From Coturnix japonica (lineage: Eukaryota > Chordata > Aves > Galliformes > Phasianidae): 64,000 bases of DNA. This document shows, one piece after another, positions 45,601 to 57,095 of the stretch. The notes under the pieces are model-generated. The model worked only from the letters and a program-made list of their open reading frames with translations. It was not told where the DNA came from and did no database searches. The position numbers and the translations under genes were made by a program. Numbering within the stretch: the first letter of the stretch is position 1; each line of letters begins with the position of its first letter. The stretch lies in assembly GCF_001577835.2 (NCBI RefSeq), contig NC_029519.1, positions 25,704,045 to 25,768,044 on the forward strand. The letters are read 5' to 3'.

Positions 45601-48600
45601 TTTCCTGCAAGGCTTCAAACAGTCTCTCCCAAGCCATTGCAGTGCACTTGGAGCTGAGATCTGGTGAAGATATATTATTAGAGGGGAGGGAGGGGAAGCG
45701 CAAAAAACGATCCCACACCCTCCTTACACAAGGTTACTTTGTGCCATCTAGTCTCCTGTTCTTGCTGCTACTTTGAAAAAGCCTGGTCTGATTACAATGG
45801 GATGTATTGCAAGATTGGCAAAGTTTATTTTTCACAAGCGTGTAAAATTGTATCATGCTCTAAGCCAACCCAGAATTGCATATGTTCTTGTAACATCCAA
45901 AGGAAAAACAAAACAAAAAGAAAAAAGCACTGATACCTACCCAAAGGCTTCAAAGAAATCCAAGAGGCCTGTGGGCATGCAAGAATTTATGTGCATATAA
46001 CAATGCACATTAGCACTGATGGGACTTACAGCATATCAATCTTTTGTACACCCAGACGGGAACACCATGAACCAATTATTCCCTGACTTCCATACAATAT
46101 TGATGCAGGTGACAAAAGGCTGCAGAAGGTGCAGCTTGGGGAAGAATCGGAACCTTTGGCTACTACTTTATTTAATCCTTTTAAATCTGCTCTGCCACAA
46201 CCACCAAAAATAGTCTGATCTGACTGGACTGACACAGGGGTGGAAACTGAGGATCTGTTTCACTGTTTCATATAGCCTGTGCAAACCAGAGGACTCTGGA
46301 CAATGAGGCCTTAAAATGGACCATTCATCCCTTCACTGAGGGTCCATGCAAAGTATACATCTGACAGTGGCATACAGGGGTTATGAACTAGTATTCAGGA
46401 GGGAGCAATGGGAACGTTTGAAGAAACAAAGATTTTTCTTTCCTCTTTCATCTGTTTCATAGTTCCAATAACTTTGAAGCCTGAGTATGGTTCAGTACCA
46501 CGCAGGCCCACGTTCTTTGTTATATATTGTTTTAAGGTACAGGAAATTAATTAACTACAGACTTCACTACTGTTACTGATGCAGTAAAACTGCTTTTGGC
46601 TCATGGGCCAGCCTCATACATTGTAACAGAGTTGATTTACCCTATAAACATTTCAGGTGAAGTATATGAGAGGCTCAGGTATGCTTTCCATTGCAGAAGC
46701 CTCTCTATGCTTCAGAGCCTGTCTCCTAGAGGTGTTTAAATATAAAAGATGTTGCACTGCCAGTTGAGACTGGCCTTTAAGAAGGCACACTCCCCAGCTA
46801 GGACTGAATCCTTCCCTTTGCAAAGTTCTTTTCAGTTCTTTCAGAGACAAAAACCGAGCAGCTTTGTCAGTGTAAGTCCATTAAAAGAGCTTATTTGATC
46901 AGTCTGTTTTCATGCTCAAAATGCCTTTGGTCTCACTACCCCAACCATCTGCTCTCTTGTGACAGCAGCTCTGCCATCCTGCTGGGATCTGCCTTTGCTG
47001 CTGGGTCAATGGCAGCTTCTCTGCAGGGAAAAGAGTCAGCCTTCTTGGGAAGGTCTGCCAGGGAAGCACAGGTCAGCAAGACATCAGGAGTTTGCCATAA
47101 ATCCTGTGGCTACATGAACCTCCAGCTCCAGTATTGAGCTGCCGTGTGAAACCTGCCACTCTCTTTCCTGCCCACAGCACACACTGCTCTGGATTACACT
47201 GGTAACAGAGAATTGTAGCTGAGATTCCTTGTAGCGCACAAAGGGAAAGTATGGCATGGGAGTGAAATACTGCTGGTAGCAAAATACCACCTAAGACTGC
47301 TAAGACACTACCAGTATCTCTGACTTCACATAATGTTTCACTATTCAGAGCCTCTCTTCTCACTGTTTGGCTTTGGTCAGCTGGAGAAAACACAGGCACT
47401 TACATCAGCAGACATAAGCAAAGTACATATAAAATACATGCAAGCAGAGGAAATACAAAATCAAACTGCATTCCTCAAGAGCTGAGAAATCAACCACAGA
47501 CAAGCTGCTGTAATGTCCCAAAGTAACTGGAGAAACCTTTTAGTTGATCCTGGCATCTATTCATTCATTAAGTCTTAGACACATCATAAAAGCTCTATGC
47601 ATTTGAGGCACTACTGTACTTACACAATCAGAAATAAACCCAGCCTAAAAGCCTTGTTTTGTGCGTGATCTGATTTTCTACTACTGGGTTACACAGTAAC
47701 CAGGAGGGAACGTTACTCTAGATCAAACTGTCTGTGGACTATATCCAACCAAAAGCAATACAAATCTATAGGCAGCTGCAAACCTTCTGCTATCGGTGGA
47801 ATGAGAATGCTGTTTTAAAAGTACCCTAGTTCAGCCATAATGGCACGTAAGATAAGAACACTCATACCCCAAACTGTATCACTGCCCACCTTCTAGTCAA
47901 ACTGTGGTGGAACTTCACACGCCTGCCGTCATTTTGAAATTCATATGCTTGGAACAAAGTCAGAAAGCAAACACAACTTCAGCCTCGACTGGCCTTACAA
48001 CAGTCAGCTTTTATGGACTTAACTTTTCAAGCTGATCTTTCAGACTTTTCAGTGACCAGCTCTGTGCCTCCATTTTCCATCAGTCCCCTGTGCTGGCAGG
48101 GTGACAGGGCTTTAAACCCTTCTCAACCAACCTTCAAAAACACAGAGAAACCATCTTGTCAGAAAGCCAACCCTGAACTACAGCAAGAACAGTGGTTAAA
48201 GTGCATAAATTGGCAATTAAGAGTTACTAAGTTCAAACATCCAACTGCTGTTATTAAAGTATATCTTTTGTTCTAATCTTTGAAAAGAACAACGTTCTGA
48301 ATTAACACCCAAGAAGTAAGACAGTAAAATCTGGCACAGTAAGATAACTGATGTAAAGGCACTGTTGCCCGAGCCATTACAATTAGCCTACAGACCTGAA
48401 GCCAACCAAACGCCCCCCTCAGTGTCAGTCAGAAACAAAGCAGATGGATGATCCTGGAGTCACAAGAAACACGACACAGGTTTTGTTCTGGTTCTGGGAT
48501 CACAGAGGCTAACAACGCTGAGCTCCTTGATAGTTAAAGCTAGTTGACAAAAAAGCCTTGAGAGAATCTCTCCTAATCTTAAGCCTAGGCATAAACTATA

Positions 48601-49225
48601 TGAAATGTACATACAGACGGTAAAATGAGACCTTCTTTCTTTCTTAGTTGTTTTGCCCTCTGAATTACCCCCAGACAACACCTTTTGGTGTGCAAACTAT
48701 TTGTAAGAGTCTGTCATGTCATCCATAAGAGCCTGAAGGTGTTACACGCTGGGCAAACCCCTGAAATCAAGTACAGGGCCAGGACAAAGCCCGTCCCCCT
48801 CCCCACCTGCTGAACCTGCTGCTTTAGAGCAGCACTACCAGTGACAGATGCAGACCTGGCTGCACCAGGCCCTGTGCAAACAGCGAACAAAAAGTCTTCA
48901 CCCCCAAAGAGATTACAGCTTGAAGGCTAAGACATAATAGAACAGCTGAATCCACAGGGGCAGGCAGGGCTGGTTTTGTTCTCTCCGCGTTTTCACACAG
49001 GCAAGAGGCAGGCAGAGCTGGCTGACTGCATTTCAACTTTTCACGAGCAAAAAACAGCTGTAATTTCGCACTCGTTTTAGAAAGTTAAACATTTTCCTTC
49101 CCTAGGCAGCCCTTTGTTGCAATGCTGAAAAGCCCTGCAGTTCCCCCACCCACCGAGAGCCTTATTGCTCACTGGAGCTCCCTGCCCCAAGCGCACCCTG
49201 CTCACACGCAGGAGCTGCTGGGAAC
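36601..49225. other. Intergenic region between divergent SETD7 and MGST2
   Basis: About 12.6 kb without a recognised exon, RNA gene or transposon. Open frames reach at most about 130 codons and overlap on both strands. Several AT-rich stretches could be non-coding regulatory DNA, but nothing in the bases proves it. Confidence 0.5.
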
Positions 49226-49283
49226 ATGGCTGGTGACTTAGCTCTGCTCGCTGCTGTCTCTCTGCTTTCTGCCTTCCAGCAAG
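49226..49283 (+). CDS. MGST2: MGST2 coding exon 1
   Basis: This encodes [19 protein letters not shown] plus one base, the first membrane helix. The donor is AAG|GTAAGA. No TATA box is obvious upstream. Confidence 0.92.
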
Positions 49284-52200
49284 GTAAGACCCCTGGGGCT
49301 ACAGGGCTGGGGCTTGGGGAGGTTTCCTCCTGTTCTGCAGTACTGGAAGTTATTTTATAATAAACTGGCTGCCCTGCAACTTTCACTTCTTGTGACTCCT
49401 CAGACTTCTCCCTGGGGAGCTCCAGTTAGTTCAGTGGGACAGGTTACTTTTCCTTCCAGGGGAAACACGTTTCTTTTCAATTCTGTTTTGTTTGCGTACT
49501 TTCTGTATTCATACTATTGTGACAGCTCGCAACCAGCTGTGAAGTTAACCCAAAAGCCACGTTGTGTCTTGGTTTCGATTCTTATTTATGCAGCTATGCA
49601 GCTGAAAAGCTCAAAAAGGGAGAGTTAATTTGTCAGATCGAGTACATCAATGCTGGACTGAAAGCACTGCTTCCTGAAATAGGCAGACACGTGCTTCAGT
49701 ATCTGGAAGGAAAGAGGAAAGTGAACCTTTATACCAAGCAGCAGTAATAGAGATACTCTGCAGCATGTCCCCCTCATTGCATTTCCCTAAAATCTAAATA
49801 CATGTACTTTATCCCTGCTGGCACGCTACAGGGAACCAAGGAGGCGGGCAGGTCTGTGACATCCCTTTTGCTGTGCTTCTGTTTGTAACTGTGGGAGCAT
49901 TTTTAGTGCTTGCAATGATTTTCTTTGAGATGCCTTGGTTCGTATAGTCGTGTTTGACACTGAAGTGTGAAGGGTTAAAGCCAAACCAAACCAAATTCAC
50001 CAGAAGCTTCATGCATTTGGAAAACTTCACAGATAGTTCAGATATTGAAAGGAGCAAGGGAGTCAGAAAATGCATACGTTCTTCCTTGCGGTGGTTAATC
50101 CATATTAGCTAAAGCTGGCTAAAATCACCGACAGCTCAGGCTAACTCAGATTTCAGTTTAGACTTTCAGCCTAACATCAAGCCCAAATAGAGCACCATAA
50201 GGATCTGACATGTTCATCTGATGTAAAACATCACAGCATGGTTTACTTCCAGCACGTGTTGTAGCACAGGCAAACCAACACAGATGAACTGCTTTGAGTC
50301 CAGCTGAGCACTGTATTGCCTGACCTCAATGTGGTGGCTGAGGTACAGCTGCAGCAGCACCACTGCTGTAGGCCTGGGCCGTGCAGGTCTAGGACTCGGG
50401 TATTCAGTTCATAGATAGCATCAGCAAACACAAAAAGGAGAAAAAATACATTTCTGAAACAGCGGTTTTGCATTTTTCTCCCCTTTCTCAAGAATGAGAT
50501 ACTCTAGAAGGCATGACCTGAACTTCTATAGGGAAAAAAAGTTTTATCTAGTATCCTTCAGATAAAAAGAGCCAAAGAACAGTCATTGCTCTTGTAAAAA
50601 AAAAAAAAAAAGAAGTGTATTAGAGACTCAACTGAGCTGTTCCTAAAGGAGAAGAACCATACAACCCACAAGCCCTTATTTTTGCTTACAGGTCGCTTTG
50701 CTCGGCTGGTGGGAAAATCAAGAATGAAGCACAAGGTTATGCCCCCAGCTATCACCGGACCTCCAGAATTTGAAAGGACATTTCGTGCACAGTAAGTGCT
50801 GACATCATGGAGATGGTGGCAATGAATAACAGTTCAGTCCAGCAGAGAAGCAAAAACATTACCTTAAGATATTACATTTGTCATTGCATCCTACACTCAG
50901 AAAAAGAATGAAAAAGAATTAAGAGAATGCTTTCTGAATGGTGTGGCTATTATTTTAATGACAGTGGGATACGTTCAGCTCATTTAAAACAGTCCCCGTG
51001 CAAATTCTGATAAAGATGGGCTATCAGATCCCCCAGAGCTCAGCAAAGGCTCAGAACTGCTTGGCTGCACCTTGCAGAATTTGGTGTGCTGACAAGAAAA
51101 CTGATGACGTTGACAAAGACATTACAGTCCTAACCGTAAGAAAATCCATAATATGCTGCCTGTGCCCAGCTGCATGTTGTAAAGGCACTTGGCCTCAGCA
51201 GAGCAATCTGGACTGCCTGCATGTGGCTCCTTGCTTCCTTCTGCAGTCCCAGGAATGCTGACCCACAAAACATGCCCACTGAGTATGGAGATAAGCAATC
51301 AACACCATATCTCCAAGCTTGAACTCCTGCCTGCTTTTGCTGTACAACCGCCTGAGTTAGAGTATTGGTTAAGCACTTCCTTGTAGGTGGGATACCAAAC
51401 CTCATCTAAGTTTAAATATGAGGAAATGTTTGAAATTGTTTGTATCTATACTGAGATCACAAAGAAGGGAATCTTTAGGAGCACCTAACGCTGACTTGAG
51501 CATGCTCCCACTGAATTCAAGAGCATTAACTTTGGTGGGAACAAAGTGAGGCCAAAGCTGATTCTCCTTAAAAAAAAATCTCTCTCACCCATAGTCTTTT
51601 CCCTTTCCAGAATAACATTATGTCAAATTTAACCCACAGACAAAACTGTGCCGAGTTTTACCCTATATTCCAGACCGTCCTCTGGATCGCAGGATGTTTT
51701 TGCAATCAAGGTAAAGAGTTCTTGCTACCCATTAGACTGCAAAGATTTAAAAATCAGCTTTATTGGGAGGCAGAATAATGCGGACATCCTTTTGCCTTCT
51801 TTTCATTAGGTCATCTTACCTCAGCCTTCCTGAAGGAAGGCTCGATGGCACTGCAATCCCTGCTTAGTCATGGCCTTTCACACAGCCTCAACAGCTTTTG
51901 CTTTTCTTGAAAACCATGGAGCCACAACATGGCACATTTCTCATTCACAGAAAATCCACTGAGGATTTTCTGGGTGAATCATTCAGCAGAGCAGCTCCCA
52001 GATGTTTCCCACTAACAATTATGTGCACGTTATAGGACAATTCTCATGGGACATCAAACACAGCTATGGTCCCTTGTTCATTCTGCACAGCACTAAGCAC
52101 TGAAGTGCAATCAGCACAGAGCGTCTCCAGCCACAGATGGAGGGCTACTGTCCCTCAGGTATGCAGGCAGACTTGTGCAAGCCTGTTGTGTTTCTCACAT

Positions 52201-54480
52201 ACCTACACAGGCTGGCGTTTTGGCATTAAAAACAAACAAACAAACCAACCAAACATTTGATTTTGGGGCTCCCTTACATCCAGATTCCCATCTGCATTGC
52301 ACTGATATAAAACTGGAGCAGCTCCACTGCTGCTGGATGTGAGATGGTACACATGCTCCTAGGCAGATACTTGAGTCAAAGAAGATACGTGCTGTCACAT
52401 ACAAGAGGAAGACTGACCATTTTAACTCCGCTTTAAGTCACCTTTACAGCAGCTCCCACAGGAGTTAATCCAGAGCAGAGGAAAAGTTATCCTCCCTAAA
52501 GTTTGTGCTGTTGGAAAGTGCACCAAACTCGCTGGCACTGCTCAGTGCTGGGCAACACACTGGGCAGGCCACATACTGTGGCTGCACAGCCTGCTCCATC
52601 CATCAGAAGTATCTTCATGCTTTCCCCACACGGAGGTCAGAAAGCTTACACCCACTACAGCTTCCTCACCTGTCCTTGGATAAAAGCCGCTATATAAATG
52701 CAAAGCAGGTTATTAACAACGTAAATCACATTCTCTTTACGAAATCAAACATCCCCCGTGAACATGAACTGCTGTAACAGTACCAGATGGCAGTTGGGTC
52801 ATGCTGCAGTGCTGTAGCCCACAGCCCCATTTCTGGGACAGCCCCCAAATAACTAAAATGACTGTCAGCAATCCTCACTTTTCCCATTACTTGTTTCTTT
52901 CTTAGAACTAGCCTCCCTGATGGGCCTGCTGTACATGTACGCTCGCCACAAGTACTTCCACGGCTATGCACAGTCTGCATCAGGAAGGTAAGGAGCTGCT
53001 TGCAGGTTACAGACCCCAGCTACAGCCTGAGCTGGGCTGAGAGCCATGTCCAGGCAGTGAGAAGTCACTGCAATTGAGTGCAACATGTGTAGCTTGCCAG
53101 CAAGAGGGCTGAAGCAAAGGTTGTGGGGAAGGAGGGCTGGCCGTGATAAGGAAGCCTTGGGGAAAGGTGTGCACACACTGCGGTGATGGAAGGAAAGGTT
53201 TGATGTCAACCTCAACTGGGCCTGCTTTGTGCCAAGCATACAGGCAACCGCACTCAGAGGGCCAAAGGCAGAAGCAGCTCTGCAGCTTCTCGTGAAGGAG
53301 GCTGCTCAGGCACGGCACACACAGCACTGGCTTGTCTGCTGCTTCATTTTCCCTCAGTTTATCACAAGAACCTTTAGCCATACAAAGTGCACTCCAAGAA
53401 GCAAACACATCTGTCCTTGTAGGCTGATAAACTTTCACCAAATAGATAAGAGGCACAGCTTCAGATAAGTGCATGTTAATGGATGTAAATTCACTGCATG
53501 TGGCGACATGAATTCTGCTACAACAAACACACACATCAGCGAAACACCCCTGTGGTGTATAGGCACACTCAAATATACTGTTTCACTGAAGCCACAGCAC
53601 TACCTGCTGTTCCTTGACCCAGGGCTCCCAGGAAGAGATGCAATGGTTCAAATGATGCAGAGAGCACTGACCAGAAAACCAGCAGCTATTAAGGACTGCT
53701 TTTGAGATCTCATCCATCAATTCCTTGAACAGCCCGAAGTTCACTATTCTTTAGTTCAGGGTCCTGACTTTGCTCTTTGCCAGGCCCACATTCCTCAAGA
53801 TCACAAACTCAACCAAGGCACAGTCACTGCAGCCCAGGTTGCTTCTGATCTTAATGCCTAACAACCTCCTCCACGTTGGTGAGCAACAACACTTTGCTTC
53901 TGGTTTGCCTGTCCAATACCTGAACCAGAAAGTTATCACCAATGGACTCCAGGAGACTCCTGGGTTGCATATTGTTTTCCAAGCAGGTATCTGGGTAATT
54001 AGAATCCCCTATCATGATGTGAGCTTGTAAGCATGACAAGGCTTCATCAGTGAATTAGATGGCCTGTAGTAGACTCCAACCAGCTGTCCCTAAAGGTTCC
54101 CATCCCTGGTCTTAATACACAGGCTCTCAACCTGCTCCTGGCTGTTTCTCAGGGGCAATCCCTCAAAGTCTATCCGCTTTTTAACATAAGGGACAACTCT
54201 CCCTGCCAAAACACCCAAGGTAGGGTTACAACAGTGATCTTCCCGATTGTGCACAGCTTCTCTTAACTGCAGCAGACAGGCAGCTGGTTTCACTGTAAAC
54301 ACACCATGTACAGCTTGTAACAGCTTTTTTCTCCTTTCCACTTCCAGGTTAACGGGTTTTTATTTGAGTCTGGTAGCTCTGGCTTGCTTGACAGTCCTGG
54401 CTGCAGCTGGGATTGTTAGCAGCCTTATGGATGAGTACCTGGGCTTCAACATTGGGAAGAAATTACATAAATTGTTCTGA
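49226..54480 (+). CDS. MGST2: MGST2, microsomal glutathione S-transferase 2, complete (5 exons)
   Basis: Exons 49226-49283, 50692-50791, 51640-51710, 52906-52987 and 54348-54480 join to 147 residues, exactly the human length. MGST2 is a homotrimeric ER/nuclear-envelope MAPEG enzyme that conjugates glutathione to leukotriene A4, giving leukotriene C4, and to lipid electrophiles (family knowledge). Visible features: the N-terminal helix after [12 protein letters not shown], the MAPEG signature [16 protein letters not shown] (residues 46-61, with Arg51, Asn55 and Glu58 that bind glutathione), RHKYFHGYA (Arg90, Tyr93, Tyr97) and the conserved Arg104 before helix 4. The tail is basic. The start is in good context (A at -3, G at +4). 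Its first exon is not in a CpG island, unlike the other complete genes. Confidence 0.97.
50692..50791 (+). CDS. MGST2: MGST2 coding exon 2
   Basis: A 100-base exon encoding [16 protein letters not shown] and then [16 protein letters not shown]. The acceptor is CTTACAG and the donor GTAAGT. Confidence 0.94.
51640..51710 (+). CDS. MGST2: MGST2 coding exon 3
   Basis: A 71-base exon encoding [20 protein letters not shown] and FCNQ, the second helix with its glutathione-binding residues. The acceptor is CCCACAG and the donor GTAAAG. Confidence 0.93.
52906..52987 (+). CDS. MGST2: MGST2 coding exon 4
   Basis: An 82-base exon encoding [20 protein letters not shown] and YAQSASG, the third helix. The acceptor is TTCTTAG and the donor GTAAGG. 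Confidence 0.94.
53590..54245 (-). mobile_element. CR1 LINE internal fragment: endonuclease domain
   Basis: On the minus strand peptides match the CR1 ORF2 endonuclease in order: a [10 protein letters not shown]...[13 protein letters not shown] block (about 54200-54110), the catalytic-type GDSNYPDTC block (about 54013), then [13 protein letters not shown] (about 53830). Downstream, [11 protein letters not shown] matches the linker ahead of the reverse transcriptase. Frames are broken in several places, and the GDFN and GCSDH catalytic motifs are altered, so the piece is dead. It has no CR1 3' end, so it is an old internal remnant. It ends about 100 bases before MGST2 exon 5. Confidence 0.82.
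54348..54480 (+). CDS. MGST2: MGST2 coding exon 5
   Basis: The last exon starts with the second and third parts of Arg104's codon context (R-LTGF) and encodes helix 4 and the tail ending [10 protein letters not shown] before TGA (54478-54480). The acceptor is CTTCCAG. Confidence 0.95.
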
Positions 54481-54494
54481 AGACTTTAAGACAA

Positions 54495-54568
54495 AATAAA
54501 ACCCACAGGTAAATAATGTGGAAGGTCTCCCTGGACACCAAAATGATGATAAGCTGAAAGTGAATAAA
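54495..54568 (+). terminator. MGST2: Two MGST2 polyadenylation signals
   Basis: Canonical AATAAA hexamers lie at 54495-54500 and 54563-54568, 15 and 83 bases after the stop. A very short 3'UTR with two alternative ends is likely. Confidence 0.65.
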
Positions 54569-54599
54569 GCTTCAGAATTCTCCATTAGCATTCCACTGC

Positions 54600-56640
54600 A
54601 GCATTAAACGAATGCTTTTTCTGGGCTGTTTACACTTTCTCCTTTCCCTGTGCTCTTGAAAAGGAGTCACTAAGACAGAACAGTGCACCACACTAGCGTT
54701 TCCTACTACACAGCCTGTCTTCATATACAGTACTGCAAACTCTAAACAAATCACAGATAACAAAACCCGTTAATTCACTAAGGAACTCAGTTCCAACAGG
54801 CACTGCAAGCAACAGCCCATCTTACCCAGCATCCTTCGGCTTTGTCGATGCCTCTGAAGCCTTTCTTCACTCTTCTCCACTCCCAGCAGCAGCCATTCTG
54901 CACAACAGAACAAGATGCTATAATGCAGTGCAAATTGCACAGAACTACAGAGAAGTGAAGACCATGACTGGCAATTTCAGTAGCTCTTGATAATTCAAAG
55001 GACTTTGGCAATGCTGAATGCATTCATGCTAGAGCCAGTAAGCAGAAGCTTTCCCAGCTACATCCAATGCACAGCTTGGCCAAAAGCAGTGCACACATTT
55101 ATAGTTCTGCTCAGTCAAGTCTATTTAATGAACACTTACTGTCTTCCCAGGAGTCCACTGGGGTTGTTAATCTGAGCACTAACTGAGCAGTGGCTTGGGT
55201 TCATCACCACCTTTCACACAAAAAAAGGGGGACACAGTGTGCGTGCAGAAGTTTGCCCTGCAGAGTAGCTGTAATGTGATTTAAAGGCTTATCTTAGTGG
55301 CTGCAGGTGGTAACAGCTGATGGGGTAGTTGAAACAGTAAAATGAAATGTGTGCATAGGTGTAGGACTTGAGGGCAACTGCAGCTGCTGAGGTCAGAGGA
55401 CAGATGATGGTGGTGAGCAGGCAAGAGCTGACACGGTTGTAGAAAAGGCAATTCTCTGGCACAAAGTTCCAGGGAAAAAGCAGAACAGAGACAACAGCCA
55501 CAGAAATCTCTGGGAATTCTTCTACAACTTTCCTCTGACAGGCAGAAGGACAGCAAACCCACCTGTCAGCGATGCCTTGAGGCAGTCATGGGCAGTGAGG
55601 AAAAGAAGGCAGGTGTCCCAACCACACATCAGGCTTGAAATATGTAATAGAGGAGACCCAGAGGCTGCTGATAGTGTTCAGATAGGTCCTTGCTTCTGAA
55701 ATTATTCTGCACTAAGCTCACCTGTTGAAATGCTTATGGATAGCTACCAATGCCCCAGGGGGAGGAGGAGGCAGCACAGGGGCAGCTACACGTGCCAAAA
55801 AAGGTGGATGTGAGGCTGCAAAGTGCCATCTAGTAACACACCCTGTAGTACTGCGGGATATATCTGAGCTTCAGCTGCTCAGAGCTGCATTTACAATGGC
55901 ACCAGTAGTACAAGCCACACAGACAGCCCAAACACACAGGCCTTTTGCAAGCTGCACTAGCAGAGCCCAGAGTGTGGCTCACTATGACTCCCCAGGGGGT
56001 GTGAACAGGAGAGAAAGGTGCCAAGCCTTGAAGGCTGCACGGCATGCTTGTCTTACACAGGTCACATAAATAGGAAAAAGCCTGTATGCACTTACCAGAG
56101 GGTTTCTGACCACAAAATCTCACAGTGGGGCAGCAGGTTGTGGAGCTGCTGTGAGTATGCTTTTCCCTTGCTTCCCCAACTCATCTACCTCCAGCATCCA
56201 ACTCCATGCTCCCCTCCTTCCTTTCCCCAGCCCCACAATCTCACCTCTCCAGAGCACAGCTGCAGCACTCCTGAACCTTTCACCCCATGTCCTCCCCAAA
56301 AGCATTTCCCTCCTGCACAGAACAGTTGCTGAAACTGAGAGATGCTGCCTCTCATAGCAGCACAATAAGGGATCAGCTCACCTGCAGCAACCACTCCAGT
56401 AGAGAGCACAAGCCTTATCTCACAACACCTGAAAGTAATGGGAGCCTTCCTTGCTCTTATGAAAGGTGCAGATGGGCTTCAGAGCAATAGCACACAGCTG
56501 GCTGTACAACCAGCCCCCCAGCAGCTCATTGCACTCACCTGTGGTTGCTGCCTGCCTGGTAACCCACGTCTGGGGCAGCATCACCAGTGTGCCACAGGAG
56601 CGCTGGGCCGAGAGGTGATCCCACAGACCAGCCTTGCATG
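54600..56640. other. Intergenic gap between convergent MGST2 and MAML3
   Basis: About 2 kb without a recognised gene or transposon. Small open frames on both strands have no identifiable similarity. Confidence 0.5.
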
Positions 56641-56658
56641 TGACTCAGATAACCATGT

Positions 56659-56664
56659 TTTATT
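56659..56664 (-). terminator. MAML3: Candidate MAML3 polyadenylation signal
   Basis: AATAAA on the minus strand about 2.35 kb after the stop. An A-rich tract just upstream in the transcript could also mis-prime oligo-dT, so cDNA ends here need care. Confidence 0.45.
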
Positions 56665-56691
56665 TGTTTGGTGGGGGTTTTGTTGCTGTTG

Positions 56692-56732
56692 TTTTTTCTT
56701 TCTTTTTTTTTTTCTTTTTTTTCTTTTTCTTT
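56692..56732. repeat. T-rich tract in MAML3 3'UTR
   Basis: About 40 bases of T with a few interrupting C; A-rich in the MAML3 transcript. Confidence 0.85.
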
Positions 56733-56978
56733 AAAAGTGATATGTTAACATTGGCTTTTTTCTACATTTCCAGAGCTCTGTACAAGTCTTAAGAGGAAAT
56801 AAGCAATGCTTCATGTACAAAGTAAAAACAGAAAACTAGAAAAATCTGAATAAAATGGAGCAAGTTGCCATCAGGGATACAGTACAAATTAGTAATCAGA
56901 CATCATCTGAAGTGCAATACCACTGCAAGAAGGATGAGTTAGGGGATGAAATAAAAATACTCTATTTTAAACAAACAG

Positions 56979-57010
56979 TATATATATATATATTTATATG
57001 TATATATTTT
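56979..57010. repeat. TA-rich microsatellite
   Basis: An imperfect (TA)n run with a TTTATATG interruption, in the presumed MAML3 3'UTR. Confidence 0.85.
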
Positions 57011-57066
57011 ACAGATAGTAGACCCAGTGATATCTGTAGAATTGTAAAAACATATTTACAAATAAC

Positions 57067-57095
57067 TTTTTTTTTCTTTTTTTTTTTCTTTTTTT
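57067..57095. repeat. T-rich tract
   Basis: A second T-rich tract with two C interruptions, A-rich in the MAML3 transcript. Confidence 0.85.
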
